From Virgibacillus halodenitrificans JCM 12304 (lineage in GTDB: Bacteria > Bacillota > Bacilli > Bacillales > Amphibacillaceae): a DNA stretch of 62,536 nt. Position 1 is the stretch's first letter; the number at the start of each line of letters is the position of its first letter. A program made the translations under genes and the position numbers. Location of the stretch: assembly GCF_001310895.1 (NCBI RefSeq), contig NZ_BAZS01000025.1, positions 1-62,536 on the forward strand. The letters are read 5' to 3'. Of the stretch, positions 27,794 through 37,103 are shown piece after piece. Below the pieces are notes generated by a model. That model made no database searches and was not told where the DNA came from. It saw only the letters and a program-made list of their open reading frames with translations.

Positions 27794-28492
27794 ATGTTTA
27801 AAACGATGAATGGGGAGAAGGATAGACTGGATTTCCATCATGTTTTTCAATCAATAGTCGCACTAAATGAAAACGAAGTATACGGGTATGAAGCATTGCT
27901 TAGACCAAAAAACTTTGATAACCCTGAGTTACATTTCATTGATGCAAAAAAGAATAACTATTTGTTTGAGCTTGATATGACATCCATTTATAAAGCTAGT
28001 CTTCAATACCAACAGTTACCTAATAAAGAGAAATTGTTTGTGAATATATGCCCTTCCACCATTATTTCACCTAAGTTCCCTGAAATAATGAATGAAATTA
28101 TTGATGACACAACAATTTCTCCAGAAAACACAATATTAGAGATTAGTGAAGCAGAGAAAAAGGAAGATTTGGATCTTCTAATAGAGCGGGTAAATGATTT
28201 GAAAAATTGGGGTTTTGAAATTGCATTAGATGATATTGGAAGAGGAGAGTCCACATTAGAAGCTATTATTGAATTAGATCCGGATATTCTTAAATTTGAT
28301 CGTTTCTTTGCTCATGGAATTGTATACTTTCAAAAGAAACGGGAATATATGCGAAGAATCGTTGAGATATTCGGAAAGGATAAATTAATCGTGTTGGAAG
28401 GGATGGAGACAAGAGAAGAAATGCAAACTGCCATTGATATTGGAATCACGCATGGGCAAGGTTATTATTTAGGCAGGCCAGGTATTTTATAA
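27794..28492 (+). CDS. EAL-domain cyclic-di-GMP phosphodiesterase
   Basis: Stand-alone EAL protein of 232 residues that should hydrolyse c-di-GMP to pGpG. Key residues appear intact: YEALLRP, the metal-binding asparagine in VNICPST, the glutamate in ILEISE, the aspartate pair in ALDDIGRGES, the lysine in LKFDR, the glutamate in VLEGMET and the final HGQGYYLGRP. There is no sensory or membrane domain. The start at ATG 27794 is preferred, with GGGTGA upstream, over the ATG at 27776. Its place just upstream of a degenerate GGDEF protein and a polysaccharide synthase suggests local c-di-GMP control. Confidence 0.85.
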   Translation: MFKTMNGEKDRLDFHHVFQSIVALNENEVYGYEALLRPKNFDNPELHFIDAKKNNYLFELDMTSIYKASLQYQQLPNKEKLFVNICPSTIISPKFPEIMNEIIDDTTISPENTILEISEAEKKEDLDLLIERVNDLKNWGFEIALDDIGRGESTLEAIIELDPDILKFDRFFAHGIVYFQKKREYMRRIVEIFGKDKLIVLEGMETREEMQTAIDIGITHGQGYYLGRPGIL

Positions 28493-28705
28493 AATTGTTT
28501 CCAATGGAAGCAATAAGGAAAATATTCCCCAGTGGATACTCTCTCATATATTTGACCATGAATAGATATTTTTGTCAACAATATTCAAAATAGTCAAACT
28601 CGCTAACCTTATGGCCATTTTTCCCGAAAGGCCCATGAAATAGGGGTTCACGGTATGTTATACTGCCCTCATATGCAGTTTATGTTTTGTAAGGAGTGTG
28701 CGTAC

Positions 28706-29479
28706 ATGGATAGGCTAAACAAATTGAGTATAGCGGCATTAGTGTGGATTGGCACATTTTTGCTGCTGTTTTATTTTACTCAAACTTTCATTTCTTCTTT
28801 TTATTTTGTTCTACTTGCAATTATACCTTTTATTGTATTTTTAAATTTGAAAGAAAAATTGGCGTTTTTAGTTTTCATAAGCTTTATATTAATAAGCTCC
28901 TTTGGCTTGCTAACCTATGCTTTTCAACAAGCATGGGAGACTCCTGTTCAATTGGCGGCTGTAGGCATACATGCAATTATTGTTGCTCACATTGGAACTG
29001 CTTACGTTTTAACAAAATGGATAAAAGCACTAGCCATTGAAAACCGCCAATTGCAGCAGCGGGTAAATGAGCTTGCTGAATACATTGCCAATACGAGAGT
29101 ACTTTCTTTTAGAGAGTTTAATAAACAGAAAGAATTAATTACAAATGCAATGGTGCGGAGAAAAGAAACGGGTTATCTGCTAACTCTGCGGATGAATAAG
29201 TGGGCAAGAAGAGTGAAAAAATCAGGAATTGATCTATTGGCAGAAAGTGTATACACGTCTGTCAGGGAACATTTTGACGTTGTTGGTAAACAGGATAAGG
29301 ACACCATTTTAATTCTTCTTCAGAACACAGGGGAAGACGGTCTACATATTGTAAAAGAACGTATCAACAACCGCTTGGAGGATGTCTTTACACCAGAAAC
29401 TATTAATAAGATAGAATGGGATAAAGAGATAGTCGGGTATGGCAGGCAAGCAACTGTGAAAGAAGGGGACGCTCAATGA
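28706..29479 (+). CDS. Membrane protein with degenerate GGDEF-like domain (YdaK-like)
   Basis: Protein of 257 residues with four N-terminal membrane helices (about residues 8-110), a short coiled region (IENRQLQQRVNELAEYIAN) and a C-terminal domain shaped like GGDEF but without the motif. The equivalent site reads GKQDKDTILILLQNTGEDG. An arginine and aspartate five residues apart (REHFD) lie near the usual inhibitory-site position. Together with the next gene this matches B. subtilis YdaK, a c-di-GMP receptor, and YdaM. AAGGAG lies nine bases before ATG 28706. The last bases overlap the glycosyltransferase start by four. Confidence 0.7.
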   Translation: MDRLNKLSIAALVWIGTFLLLFYFTQTFISSFYFVLLAIIPFIVFLNLKEKLAFLVFISFILISSFGLLTYAFQQAWETPVQLAAVGIHAIIVAHIGTAYVLTKWIKALAIENRQLQQRVNELAEYIANTRVLSFREFNKQKELITNAMVRRKETGYLLTLRMNKWARRVKKSGIDLLAESVYTSVREHFDVVGKQDKDTILILLQNTGEDGLHIVKERINNRLEDVFTPETINKIEWDKEIVGYGRQATVKEGDAQ

Positions 29480-30777
29480 AAAAATGGTTTATTTCTTCTT
29501 TTTTTATTGGGTTTCTTATACTTATAGGAGTAAGCTTTTATTTTGAACTCATTTCCTTTCGTGGCCTTCTATTGTTTATTACAGGTTTATTTATTGTCCT
29601 GTTACTCTATTATTCTGTACTTGCTCTGGCCGGTTTATATTATCGTGCTAAACGAAAGGGTAATATGCCCTCACTCGAGTATTATCCAAGTGTTGATATA
29701 CTGATTCCTGCCCATAATGAAGGCATTGTATTGGAACAGACATTGGAAGCAATGGTAAGGCTCAGATATCCAGGAAGGTTAACTATTTATGTTCTAAACG
29801 ATAATTCAAGTGATGACACTGCGGATATTGCTGATGAATTTGAACAAACCTACCAGCGTGTTCGTCATATTCGCGTACCTGCAGGGGAGCCTAAAGGAAA
29901 ATCCCGGGTACTAAATCATGGATTGGAAATTTCGGATGGAACCTATTTTTGTGTATATGATGCAGATAACCAACCAGAACCAGAAGCTCTAATCAAACTG
30001 GTTGAAATGGCGGAAAATTATCCGAATGCAGGCGGTGCTGTAGGACATGTTCGAACGATGAATGAAGAGAAAAATTTGCTTACCCGGATGATCTCTATAG
30101 AATTTCAAGTTTTTCAGCTGTTAATGCAAGCCGGAAGATGGCAGCTTTTTAAAACAGGCTCTTTAACGGGAACAAATATGCTTGTAAAAAGATCAGTCAT
30201 TGAGGATCTTGGAGGCTATGACCCCTACGCGATTGCAGAAGATGCGGAACTAACATTACGGATAACAAGACAAGGAATGTTCTTGCCGATTGTGCCACAT
30301 TCCATTACCTGGGAGCAGGAACCGGAAACGATGCCAGTTTATATTAAACAACGGACCAGATGGCTGCTTGGCAATCTTTATATTGTAGAAAAAACATTGC
30401 TGGAGCCTGGATACTTTAAAGGGAAGCTGCTTGTACATTCCCTTCACCAATTGATGGTATACGTTATTTTCTGGATATTTTTAGTTATTTCCTATATTTG
30501 GTTTGTTCTCGGTGTATTTGGCTATTTTCATGTGATTATTACTATTCCACTTATGGTTATTTGGTACATTGCTTATGTTGTGTATACTATTCAATTGCTG
30601 AGTGCTCAATCAGCGGAAAAAACATTCACACCGCAAAATATTCTGGTCAGCTTTATCATGTATTTTACGTATGCGCAGTTGTTTTCTTACCTGTTCGTAA
30701 AAAGTACAATTATGTATATGAAAGCAAAAAGAGAAAAACGTGTTATAGGCTGGGATAAAACAACTCGATTCAAGTAA
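29476..30777 (+). CDS. Processive GT2 family glycosyltransferase (YdaM/IcaA-like)
   Basis: Membrane polysaccharide synthase of 433 residues. Two N-terminal helices (about 5-50) precede the GT-A domain with DILIPAHNEG, NDNSSDDTADI, the YDADNQ metal site, the AEDAEL catalytic acid and the QRTRW motif, followed by about three or four membrane helices. No PilZ domain is present, so control by c-di-GMP would have to come from the overlapping YdaK-like partner. The sugar is not predictable, though beta-linked hexose or N-acetylhexosamine is usual for this family. An AAGGGG-type ribosome site lies within the previous gene. Confidence 0.88.
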   Translation: MKKWFISSFFIGFLILIGVSFYFELISFRGLLLFITGLFIVLLLYYSVLALAGLYYRAKRKGNMPSLEYYPSVDILIPAHNEGIVLEQTLEAMVRLRYPGRLTIYVLNDNSSDDTADIADEFEQTYQRVRHIRVPAGEPKGKSRVLNHGLEISDGTYFCVYDADNQPEPEALIKLVEMAENYPNAGGAVGHVRTMNEEKNLLTRMISIEFQVFQLLMQAGRWQLFKTGSLTGTNMLVKRSVIEDLGGYDPYAIAEDAELTLRITRQGMFLPIVPHSITWEQEPETMPVYIKQRTRWLLGNLYIVEKTLLEPGYFKGKLLVHSLHQLMVYVIFWIFLVISYIWFVLGVFGYFHVIITIPLMVIWYIAYVVYTIQLLSAQSAEKTFTPQNILVSFIMYFTYAQLFSYLFVKSTIMYMKAKREKRVIGWDKTTRFK

Positions 30778-30803
30778 TTATAAAATGAGGGAGCGTGTTT
30801 GAT

Positions 30804-31595
30804 ATGGATTTACAGCTTAACGGAAAATCTGTCATTGTACCTGCAGGTAGTAATGGTCTTGGAAAAGCTATGGCTAAGCGATTTGCTTCAGAAGGTGCGC
30901 GTGTTGTGATAGCCAGCCGTAACGAGGAGAATTTAAAAAGTGCCAAAGCTGAAATCAGCTCGGAAACAGGGAATCATCATGTTGATTATGTTATTTGTAA
31001 CCTAACAAAATCGGAGGACATAAAAAATCTTGTTTTGAGAGTAGAAGAACTTCACGGTAGCATTGATGTTTTAGTTAATAATACCGGAGGGCCGCCTGCT
31101 GGAGACTTCGATAGTATGTCAGATGAAGACTGGCAATACGCGTTTGAACTGAACGTTCTTAGTTTTGTGCGAACAATTCGTGCGGTGCTTCCTTCTATGC
31201 GAAGGAAAAGGGCAGGTCATATTGTTAATATTGCCTCTTCCTCTATGAAACAGCCTATTGATAACCTGATCTTATCAAACACGTTTCGCCCAGGGATAGC
31301 TGGACTTTCTAAAAGCTTGTCACAGGAATTGGGACAGGATAATATTTTAATAAATACAATTGGTCCTGGAAGAATAGCTACTGACAGAGTAGCACATTTA
31401 GATCAATCGATTGCAGAAAAAACAGGGCAAAGCTATGAAGAAGTTAGAAGAGGGGCTGAACAGGCAATACCTTTAGGCCGACTAGGTACACCAGAGGAAT
31501 TTGCCAAAATGGCGATTTTCCTTTGTTCAGGAGCAAATACGTACATTACTGGTCAGTCCTTTCTGGTTGATGGTGGAATGATTAAAACAATTTAA
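30804..31595 (+). CDS. Atypical short-chain dehydrogenase/reductase
   Basis: Rossmann-fold protein of 263 residues. It has the cofactor loop AGSNGLGKA, the NNTGGPP motif and the ILINTIGPGRIATDR segment. The catalytic Tyr-x-x-x-Lys is replaced by SNTFRPG (Asn and Arg), as in a subgroup of FabG-like proteins whose activity is unclear. The start at ATG 30804 is chosen because AGGGAG lies ten bases upstream; GTG 30795 is too close. It follows the glycosyltransferase by 26 bases and could be in the same operon. Confidence 0.82.
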   Translation: MDLQLNGKSVIVPAGSNGLGKAMAKRFASEGARVVIASRNEENLKSAKAEISSETGNHHVDYVICNLTKSEDIKNLVLRVEELHGSIDVLVNNTGGPPAGDFDSMSDEDWQYAFELNVLSFVRTIRAVLPSMRRKRAGHIVNIASSSMKQPIDNLILSNTFRPGIAGLSKSLSQELGQDNILINTIGPGRIATDRVAHLDQSIAEKTGQSYEEVRRGAEQAIPLGRLGTPEEFAKMAIFLCSGANTYITGQSFLVDGGMIKTI

Positions 31596-31655
31596 TGGGA
31601 AAGAAGCTATGCAACGTTTACATGTAGCTTGTTCAAATAAGTGGGGGAGAAACCA

Positions 31656-32024
31656 ATGTCCAGTAGAGCTGGTATAGAAAAATTATGGGCCCAAGAGAAA
31701 TATCGCGTTATGTTCCATAGCCAACGGTATTATAACCTTATTAGGGAGATGCTCAAAAAAGATTCCTCCCTTGAAGAAATTGAAAGATTAATAGATGAAG
31801 CTATTCATGTCCAGCCAACTAAGGGATCTGTAATTAATACGTATCAGCATATGTGGGGATATTTTAAAAAATATGCTACAAAGGAAGAAAAAATTGCTTT
31901 TCAAGAAAAGCTTGAACAATTTCAGAATGATGAGTTGGATAAGCAGGAACTAGTCATGTTTATCAGATTGCTCGCTGAGAAGTATCAAGTGAATTATTTG
32001 CTGAATAGTACCTTGCTACATTAG
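31656..32024 (+). CDS. DUF1722 (YbgA) domain protein
   Basis: Cytoplasmic helical protein of 122 residues. The start LWAQEKYRVMFHSQRYYNLI and the later NTYQHMWGYFKKYATKEEK match the YbgA/DUF1722 domain, which often occurs fused to a DUF523 domain or alone. Its function is unknown; a link with photolyase or stress operons has been noted for YbgA in E. coli. GGGGGAG lies before ATG 31656. It is closed by a bidirectional terminator. Confidence 0.78.
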   Translation: MSSRAGIEKLWAQEKYRVMFHSQRYYNLIREMLKKDSSLEEIERLIDEAIHVQPTKGSVINTYQHMWGYFKKYATKEEKIAFQEKLEQFQNDELDKQELVMFIRLLAEKYQVNYLLNSTLLH

Positions 32025-32113
32025 AGGATGGTTTTACAGGTGTCAGCAGTAAGTAAGGGAAATCTTTCTTAGGCTGAGCGCATGTCAGTAAGAAGATTAT
32101 ATTTCTAACAAAC

Positions 32114-32157
32114 AAAAAGCAGTGGAAAGGAAGATACATTCCTTTCTACTGCTTTTT
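32114..32157. terminator. Bidirectional terminator between the YbgA-domain and YitT genes
   Basis: AAAAGCAGTGGAAAGGAA pairs with TTCCTTTCTACTGCTTTT with one mismatch. It is flanked by A and T runs and lies between convergent genes. Confidence 0.85.
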
Positions 32158-32992
32158 ACTTTTTCCCCCATGAGAAGCTTCCGCCAAATACGTCACGGAC
32201 ATCATGGATAACAACAAATGCTTTATCATCAACGGAATTAATGATTCGCTTTAACTTCATCAGCTGGTATTTATTAATAATGATATAAGACATATCCGCT
32301 TCTTTTTTTAAATATCCTCCGTACCCTTTAAATACTGTTGCACTCGTATCCATCTGACGAATGACTTCATCCGTAATTTCAGGTGCTTGTGTCGAAATGA
32401 CACTGACAGCCTTTCGCGGATCAAGCCCTTCAATTATGAGATCAGATGCTTTCTTTCCAATAAATAAAAGAATGATCGTATACATTGTATTTAGAGTTCC
32501 GATAATAAATAGCCCTGATAATACAACGACTGCATCAAATGCAAAATTTGTTCTTGTTAAATCCCAACCAAGCGTGTGATGTAACATACGTGCAATGACA
32601 CTTGTCCCACCCATAGAACTACCTGTTCGAAAAATAAGCCCTGTACCTATCCCACCGAAAAAACCGGCGAAGATTGCAGAAACAAGGGGATCACCTAATG
32701 GCTCGATGTTATTTTCCGTAATAAAAATAAATAAAGATATAAGAGGTGCAGCAAGTACAGTTAAAAAAATATTACGTCTTGGCAGCACACGGTAACCAAT
32801 TAAAATAACGATTGTAGCTAATATGAAATTCACGATACCTGGAGACCATCCAAACGCATAGTGGAGGATAACTGATATACCGGTTAGGCCCCCGTCACCA
32901 AGATTATTTGGGATAATTAAAAACGTGACGGATAACGCATAAGCCAGTGCACCAAGCGTAATAAATATAATATCTCTAAATAAATTTCCCAT
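32156..32992 (-). CDS. YitT family membrane protein (DUF161 plus DUF2179)
   Basis: Protein of 278 residues with about five or six membrane helices, then a cytoplasmic DUF2179 domain. Family signatures include NNLGDGGLTGISVILHY, GIGTGLIFRTGSSMGGT and the C-terminal VIHDVRDVFGGSF. Bacilli carry several paralogues of unknown function. The start is placed at ATG 32992 because AAGGAG precedes it; a GTG at 33037 has no ribosome site. Confidence 0.88.
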   Translation of the reverse strand: MGNLFRDIIFITLGALAYALSVTFLIIPNNLGDGGLTGISVILHYAFGWSPGIVNFILATIVILIGYRVLPRRNIFLTVLAAPLISLFIFITENNIEPLGDPLVSAIFAGFFGGIGTGLIFRTGSSMGGTSVIARMLHHTLGWDLTRTNFAFDAVVVLSGLFIIGTLNTMYTIILLFIGKKASDLIIEGLDPRKAVSVISTQAPEITDEVIRQMDTSATVFKGYGGYLKKEADMSYIIINKYQLMKLKRIINSVDDKAFVVIHDVRDVFGGSFSWGKK

Positions 32993-33262
32993 CCCAAAGC
33001 TCCTTGTCCATATAATAATTAGGAATAAAATGCTCACCTAAACCGCATTTTTCCCTATTTATAAAATATAAAACGCATGGGAAGAGATTGGGTAATTAGG
33101 GAGGGGAGTTAATGTGGGAACACCATCAGTCTTATTAGAGAGTATTAAATTATATAATTAACTACTTGTTAAAATCTCATTTCGGTTCTTGAAGAAATAA
33201 TACAACTAGTATTAATTCATGGCGATAAACTTTTGAGACTAGGGTCGATTTATACACTATAT
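32993..33262. other. Intergenic gap
   Basis: AT-rich spacer that must contain the YitT promoter. Nothing else is supported. Confidence 0.35.
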
Positions 33263-33290
33263 AAAAAGCCACAGAAATATCTGTGGCATC
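33263..33290 (-). terminator. Terminator of the LXG operon
   Basis: GCCACAGA pairs with TCTGTGGC around an AATA loop. On the minus strand five T residues follow, just after the last gene of the toxin operon. Confidence 0.85.
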
Positions 33291-33310
33291 TACAGGGTTT
33301 GACGATATAA

Positions 33311-34111
33311 TTAATGAGAAATTCCAAAAAAAGCATAAATTGCATTCTGAACTTCCTCGAAATATGTATTTACGGGAACAGGCTGCATCATAACATGCTG
33401 ATTCTTTTCTAGTCCATCATAATCCATATGCCAGATATAATGATCTCCAGGAACAAAGAATTGCACATTATCAAATTCAGAGTGGTCTTTTACATAATTT
33501 GATTCCATAAACGATATATTATTAAATTCTTGACCATTCCGCAGAAAATCAGAAGCAAAGTGACGTATCGGAACTGGTTGATTAAGATCATCTGCCATAG
33601 CCTGAACTACAGGGGCTGGAGATGTGTGGAACTCGTCCACAAGTTGTTCTGAGAGTTGCAAGGGTTGCCAGCCGTTCATTACTCTATCAGTATTTGGTAA
33701 ATCATAGTGAGTCCGTAGTAGATCACTAAGCTTATTAGCTTTATCTGGAAAGGAAAAACGATGTTCGGCTTCTTCAATTTGTTGAACAAGTATGTTATCT
33801 TTGTTTAAAAAATGAATAATTAACACTTTACGGGTTTGCATATTAATAGAACGAATCTTTTTCTTAGCATGGACAAGTAGATATAGAAGGTCCTCTAATC
33901 CTCGAGCAATACCTGTTTCTTGATTAGAATCCCAATATCCCTTTTGCTTTAAAGAGGTTTCTGTTTCTTGTACGAAACGAGAAAACTGTCCTTCGTCATT
34001 AACTAAGCCGTGATCATTAATTATCTGACTAGCGATACTCTCATAACCACAAAGGGATAAGGATGCAGCCAATTCATTAACTGTTAATTTGATTTCACCA
34101 GTTTCTGTCAT
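33311..34111 (-). CDS. Uncharacterised protein of the LXG toxin operon
   Basis: Soluble protein of 266 residues that I cannot assign to a named family. It has no signal peptide or membrane helix. It begins with a helix-rich segment (VNELAASLSLCGYESIASQI) and ends with aromatic beta-like segments (FFVPGDHYIWHMDYDG). The size and mixed fold would allow a chaperone similar in role to the ESX-associated EspG proteins, but that is only a suggestion from context. It is the last gene of the minus-strand LXG operon, 30 bases after the four-helix membrane protein gene. Confidence 0.7.
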   Translation of the reverse strand: MTETGEIKLTVNELAASLSLCGYESIASQIINDHGLVNDEGQFSRFVQETETSLKQKGYWDSNQETGIARGLEDLLYLLVHAKKKIRSINMQTRKVLIIHFLNKDNILVQQIEEAEHRFSFPDKANKLSDLLRTHYDLPNTDRVMNGWQPLQLSEQLVDEFHTSPAPVVQAMADDLNQPVPIRHFASDFLRNGQEFNNISFMESNYVKDHSEFDNVQFFVPGDHYIWHMDYDGLEKNQHVMMQPVPVNTYFEEVQNAIYAFFGISH

Positions 34112-34141
34112 AATAATCTCCTTTCATCCTATAATAAATTT

Positions 34142-34771
34142 TTAATCACCAAAAATCATATTAACTCCAAATAACTGCCAAATCAGTAAGAGGACAAAAA
34201 TTACTGCTAATAACTTGTTTATCACTAACGGCACAGAACGCAATAATTGCTGAGTGTGGTAATTAATTCCAGTCGTAAATATAGCTATGTACTTATAAAA
34301 GTAATCCATCTTTGTATTGCATTTATCAAATACATTGGCTTCATATAAAGCTATGGTTAATGGATGAAAGATAACTGAGAATGCCGCAACCATGAAGTTA
34401 GTTGTAATAGCAAGAAAGACAACGGTACTTGGAAAAGCAACACCGGCTCCCAAAAATAGAAGGGAGAATAATAATACAGCTGTAATCGCACTCACTAAAC
34501 CAATCCATTCATTTCTGCTATTTCTAAAATGGTAAGTAAATTTATTCTCCGTTTTACGGAAACCAGCGATTATTGCTAACAGAACAAGGAAGGCTTGAGG
34601 GAATAACATAAATATATAAATATAATCAGCACCATCCCAGTCCCAACTTTTGTAATTAATGAGAAATAACAATAAAACTATGCCGAGAATGCAGTTTGCT
34701 TTTAGAAAGAAAAAAAAACTTTTGAAAACAGAGAAAGCCGCTTTCTTTTTTTTGTTTAAATGCTTCTTCAT
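34142..34771 (-). CDS. Membrane protein of the LXG toxin operon
   Basis: Protein of 209 residues with a lysine-rich N terminus (HLNKKKKAAF) and about four or five membrane helices. No family is recognised. It lies 24 bases downstream of the toxin gene, the usual position for an immunity protein against a membrane-acting toxin. The divergent DUF443 proteins are stronger immunity candidates, so this protein could be a second immunity factor or a secretion accessory. Confidence 0.7.
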   Translation of the reverse strand: MKKHLNKKKKAAFSVFKSFFFFLKANCILGIVLLLFLINYKSWDWDGADYIYIFMLFPQAFLVLLAIIAGFRKTENKFTYHFRNSRNEWIGLVSAITAVLLFSLLFLGAGVAFPSTVVFLAITTNFMVAAFSVIFHPLTIALYEANVFDKCNTKMDYFYKYIAIFTTGINYHTQQLLRSVPLVINKLLAVIFVLLLIWQLFGVNMIFGD

Positions 34772-34795
34772 ATTTATACCCCAATTCTATAGTTC

Positions 34796-36387
34796 TCAAT
34801 TAAAAATGCCAGACAGAAATTTTGTTGAATCAGAAATAAAGTCTCCTACTTCTTCTGTCAACTTTTTTGTGGTATTAATAACCGCTTCTTTACTATCTTG
34901 GTAGCGATCACCAATCCATCCACCAACTTCCTCTCCTACTTCTTTTATATTTTCTTCTATTAAAATTGACCCTACTATACTTATCCCAGCACCAACAGCT
35001 CCACCAACTATAGTGCCTATACCTGGAGCGATAGCAGTACCAATAAGGGCCCCGGTTGTTGTAAGGCCGGCAGCACCTATATCCAAACCAAGACCTGCTA
35101 CAAATCTACCAGTCTTTTCTGAGCCTGAAAGGTTTTTGTTTTCATCTTTAATAAACTCGGTAGTATTAAAGCCGATAGATAAAGCCATTCCTACATAAGG
35201 AACTCTCTTTAATAAATTCTTAGCTTTCCTAGCATCGGTTACTTGTTCTGCAGTCTTCTTCCAATCTACTTTCATACTATAGTCCTTTAAGCTATTTTTA
35301 TCGAGCACAAGAACATTAGAATAATTGTTAGCAACTTTTCCAAAACTGAGTTTTGTTGTGCCTGGTTTCATTCCAATTAGTTGTTTAAGAACACCACTGG
35401 GGGCGTTGTTATACTTTGATAGGTATTTCCTTAAAGGGTTGGCCGAAGCAGGGTCACCTTGTTTTAATAGTTTATGGATATTTTCTGCTAACTTTGATCC
35501 ATATTTACCATTTACCTTTTTCCATTTTGAAGAAGCAGTAACAACAAAGTTACCTTTTCCATCTTTCGTCATTTCAAGCATGTTACTATTCATAATTTGA
35601 AATGCGATAGCTCCTTTTGCGACTCCGTATGCCTTAGAAGCATTACCCATACTACCGATCCAATTAGCAACTTCGCCTTGTATCGTGCTGTCTCCTTGCT
35701 CAATGGAAAGTTTTGTAGCATTTTCTATCATCTTCTCAATCATATCCGATTCAGAATAATAGGTTTCTATTTCCTTTAATTGTTTATCAGTCAAAAATAC
35801 GCCACTATTCGTCCAGGTCTTTATTTTGCTGGTAAACTTTGCAACTTCATTTATAGACTCCTCCGAATTTTCGAGACTTGCAGTATTTACTTCATCAAGT
35901 GTCCCCAACTTGTTTACGGTACTATCACACTTCTCTCTAGCATTGGCTATCTCTTGATTAAAAAAATAAGAAGATACAGATCCAGCACCTGCAATGTCGC
36001 TAACTAAATTATACTCATTATTGATACTTTCAATAAGTGTACTAGACATATTCTCTAACTGGTTTAATTTCGTTTTGACTGTTGTTTCAATAAATTCAGT
36101 TTGAATAAATGCGTCATTATTTTCAAAAGCATCCACTGAATTTTTAATCTCTTTTAACGCACTTATATATTCTTCAAGAAATAGATTGAATAGAATTACT
36201 GCATTCAGATGCAATGTTACAAAGTGATCTCTTATGCGTCTCCGCCTTCACCTTCTAAAGCACTATCCAAATTTATAAAACTGTTAATTGCATCCCTTAA
36301 AGCAAGTATTTGCTCTTTTTCGGTTTCTTTATTTTGAATGAGCTGATCCAATCCATCCTTTACTTCGGATACTTTAATCGCCTTCAT
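34796..36387 (-). pseudogene. LXG-domain type VII secretion effector with glycine-zipper C terminus, frameshifted
   Basis: Secreted toxin of the LXG family, similar in layout to TspA. The N-terminal 51 codons (36387 to the TAA at 36232) begin MKAIKVSEVKDG and reach LDSALEGEGGDA. One A inserted near 36234 continues as IRDHFVTLHLNAV, the canonical LXG sequence, and joins the 34796-36214 frame into a 530-residue protein. The middle is helical. The C terminus has a long glycine-rich hydrophobic stretch (GTAIAPGIGTIVGGAVGAG) expected to insert in membranes. GGAG lies eight bases before ATG 36387. The break is either a sequencing deletion or a real inactivation. Confidence 0.82.
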
Positions 36388-36419
36388 TTCTCCCGCTCCT
36401 TGCTTATTATCAGTTATCT

Positions 36420-36704
36420 TTAATCTATTCTTTGTGGCCCCATTTGACCTGCTAATTGTTCATCCTTCTCTACATATGTTTGAATACTCGACTCTATATC
36501 TTTTTCCACATGAAGTAAGGCAGATTTATATTGCTTTATTGCTGCGTAATAACTTTCTTCGACTGATTGGATTTTATCTATGAAGTTAACAGTTGATAGG
36601 GAGAATTCTGGTTGTGGGTTAGTCGTATCCAAATCCTGTGTACGCTCATTTAATTGTTGCAATACAGGGGAAACGACTGATTGGTTCACTTTAATTTCTG
36701 GCAT
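36420..36704 (-). CDS. YwqI/DUF5344-like LXG partner protein
   Basis: Small helical protein of 94 residues encoded between the YwqH-like and LXG genes, the same order as B. subtilis ywqH-ywqI-ywqJ. It has a long amphipathic helical hairpin (FIDKIQSVEESYYAAIKQYK, HVEKDIESSIQTYVEKDEQL) and no signal peptide. Such proteins pair with the LXG domain to form the complex recognised by the type VII secretion ATPase. It lacks a WxG motif, which is supplied by the neighbouring protein. Confidence 0.75.
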   Translation of the reverse strand: MPEIKVNQSVVSPVLQQLNERTQDLDTTNPQPEFSLSTVNFIDKIQSVEESYYAAIKQYKSALLHVEKDIESSIQTYVEKDEQLAGQMGPQRID

Positions 36705-36710
36705 TAGTAA

Positions 36711-37103
36711 CTAACCTCCATCAGTTTGTTGTAGAAAACGTATCTCGTTTCTTTTAGATATGATTGTACTACTTAATTGGTCATTCGAATTTTCTAATAC
36801 AGCTATTTTAGAGGAGATATTATCAAGAAGTGTTTCAATTTGTGATTGTAGAATATTGGTAAATTGACTTCCAACTTCCTCTCTTATTTCCAAAAACTCT
36901 GTTGCGTATTTACCTTGCCATGTATCATTACTTAGGTTCGGTTCTGTAACAAGGGTTCTCTTAGACCCAAGTTCTTTTTGATCAGCAATTATATTCGTTT
37001 GTGCATTTTTTAATTTCGCAATATCAGCATTATTATTGGAGATTTGACTATTTAGAGCATGAATTCCATTAGTTAATAAAAGAATCTGATATGAATGATC
37101 CAT
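36711..37103 (-). CDS. YwqH/DUF5082-like WXG-type partner protein
   Basis: Helical protein of 130 residues, the first gene of the toxin operon. It shows a coiled first helix (INALNSQ-type repeats, ISNNNADIAKLKNAQ), a central NDTWQGKYATEF with a W-x-G turn, and a C-terminal coiled helix (ISSKIAVLENSNDQL). This is the DUF5082 pattern of proteins co-secreted with, or chaperoning, LXG effectors. GAGGAG precedes the ATG. Six bases separate it from the next gene. Confidence 0.78.
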   Translation of the reverse strand: MDHSYQILLLTNGIHALNSQISNNNADIAKLKNAQTNIIADQKELGSKRTLVTEPNLSNDTWQGKYATEFLEIREEVGSQFTNILQSQIETLLDNISSKIAVLENSNDQLSSTIISKRNEIRFLQQTDGG

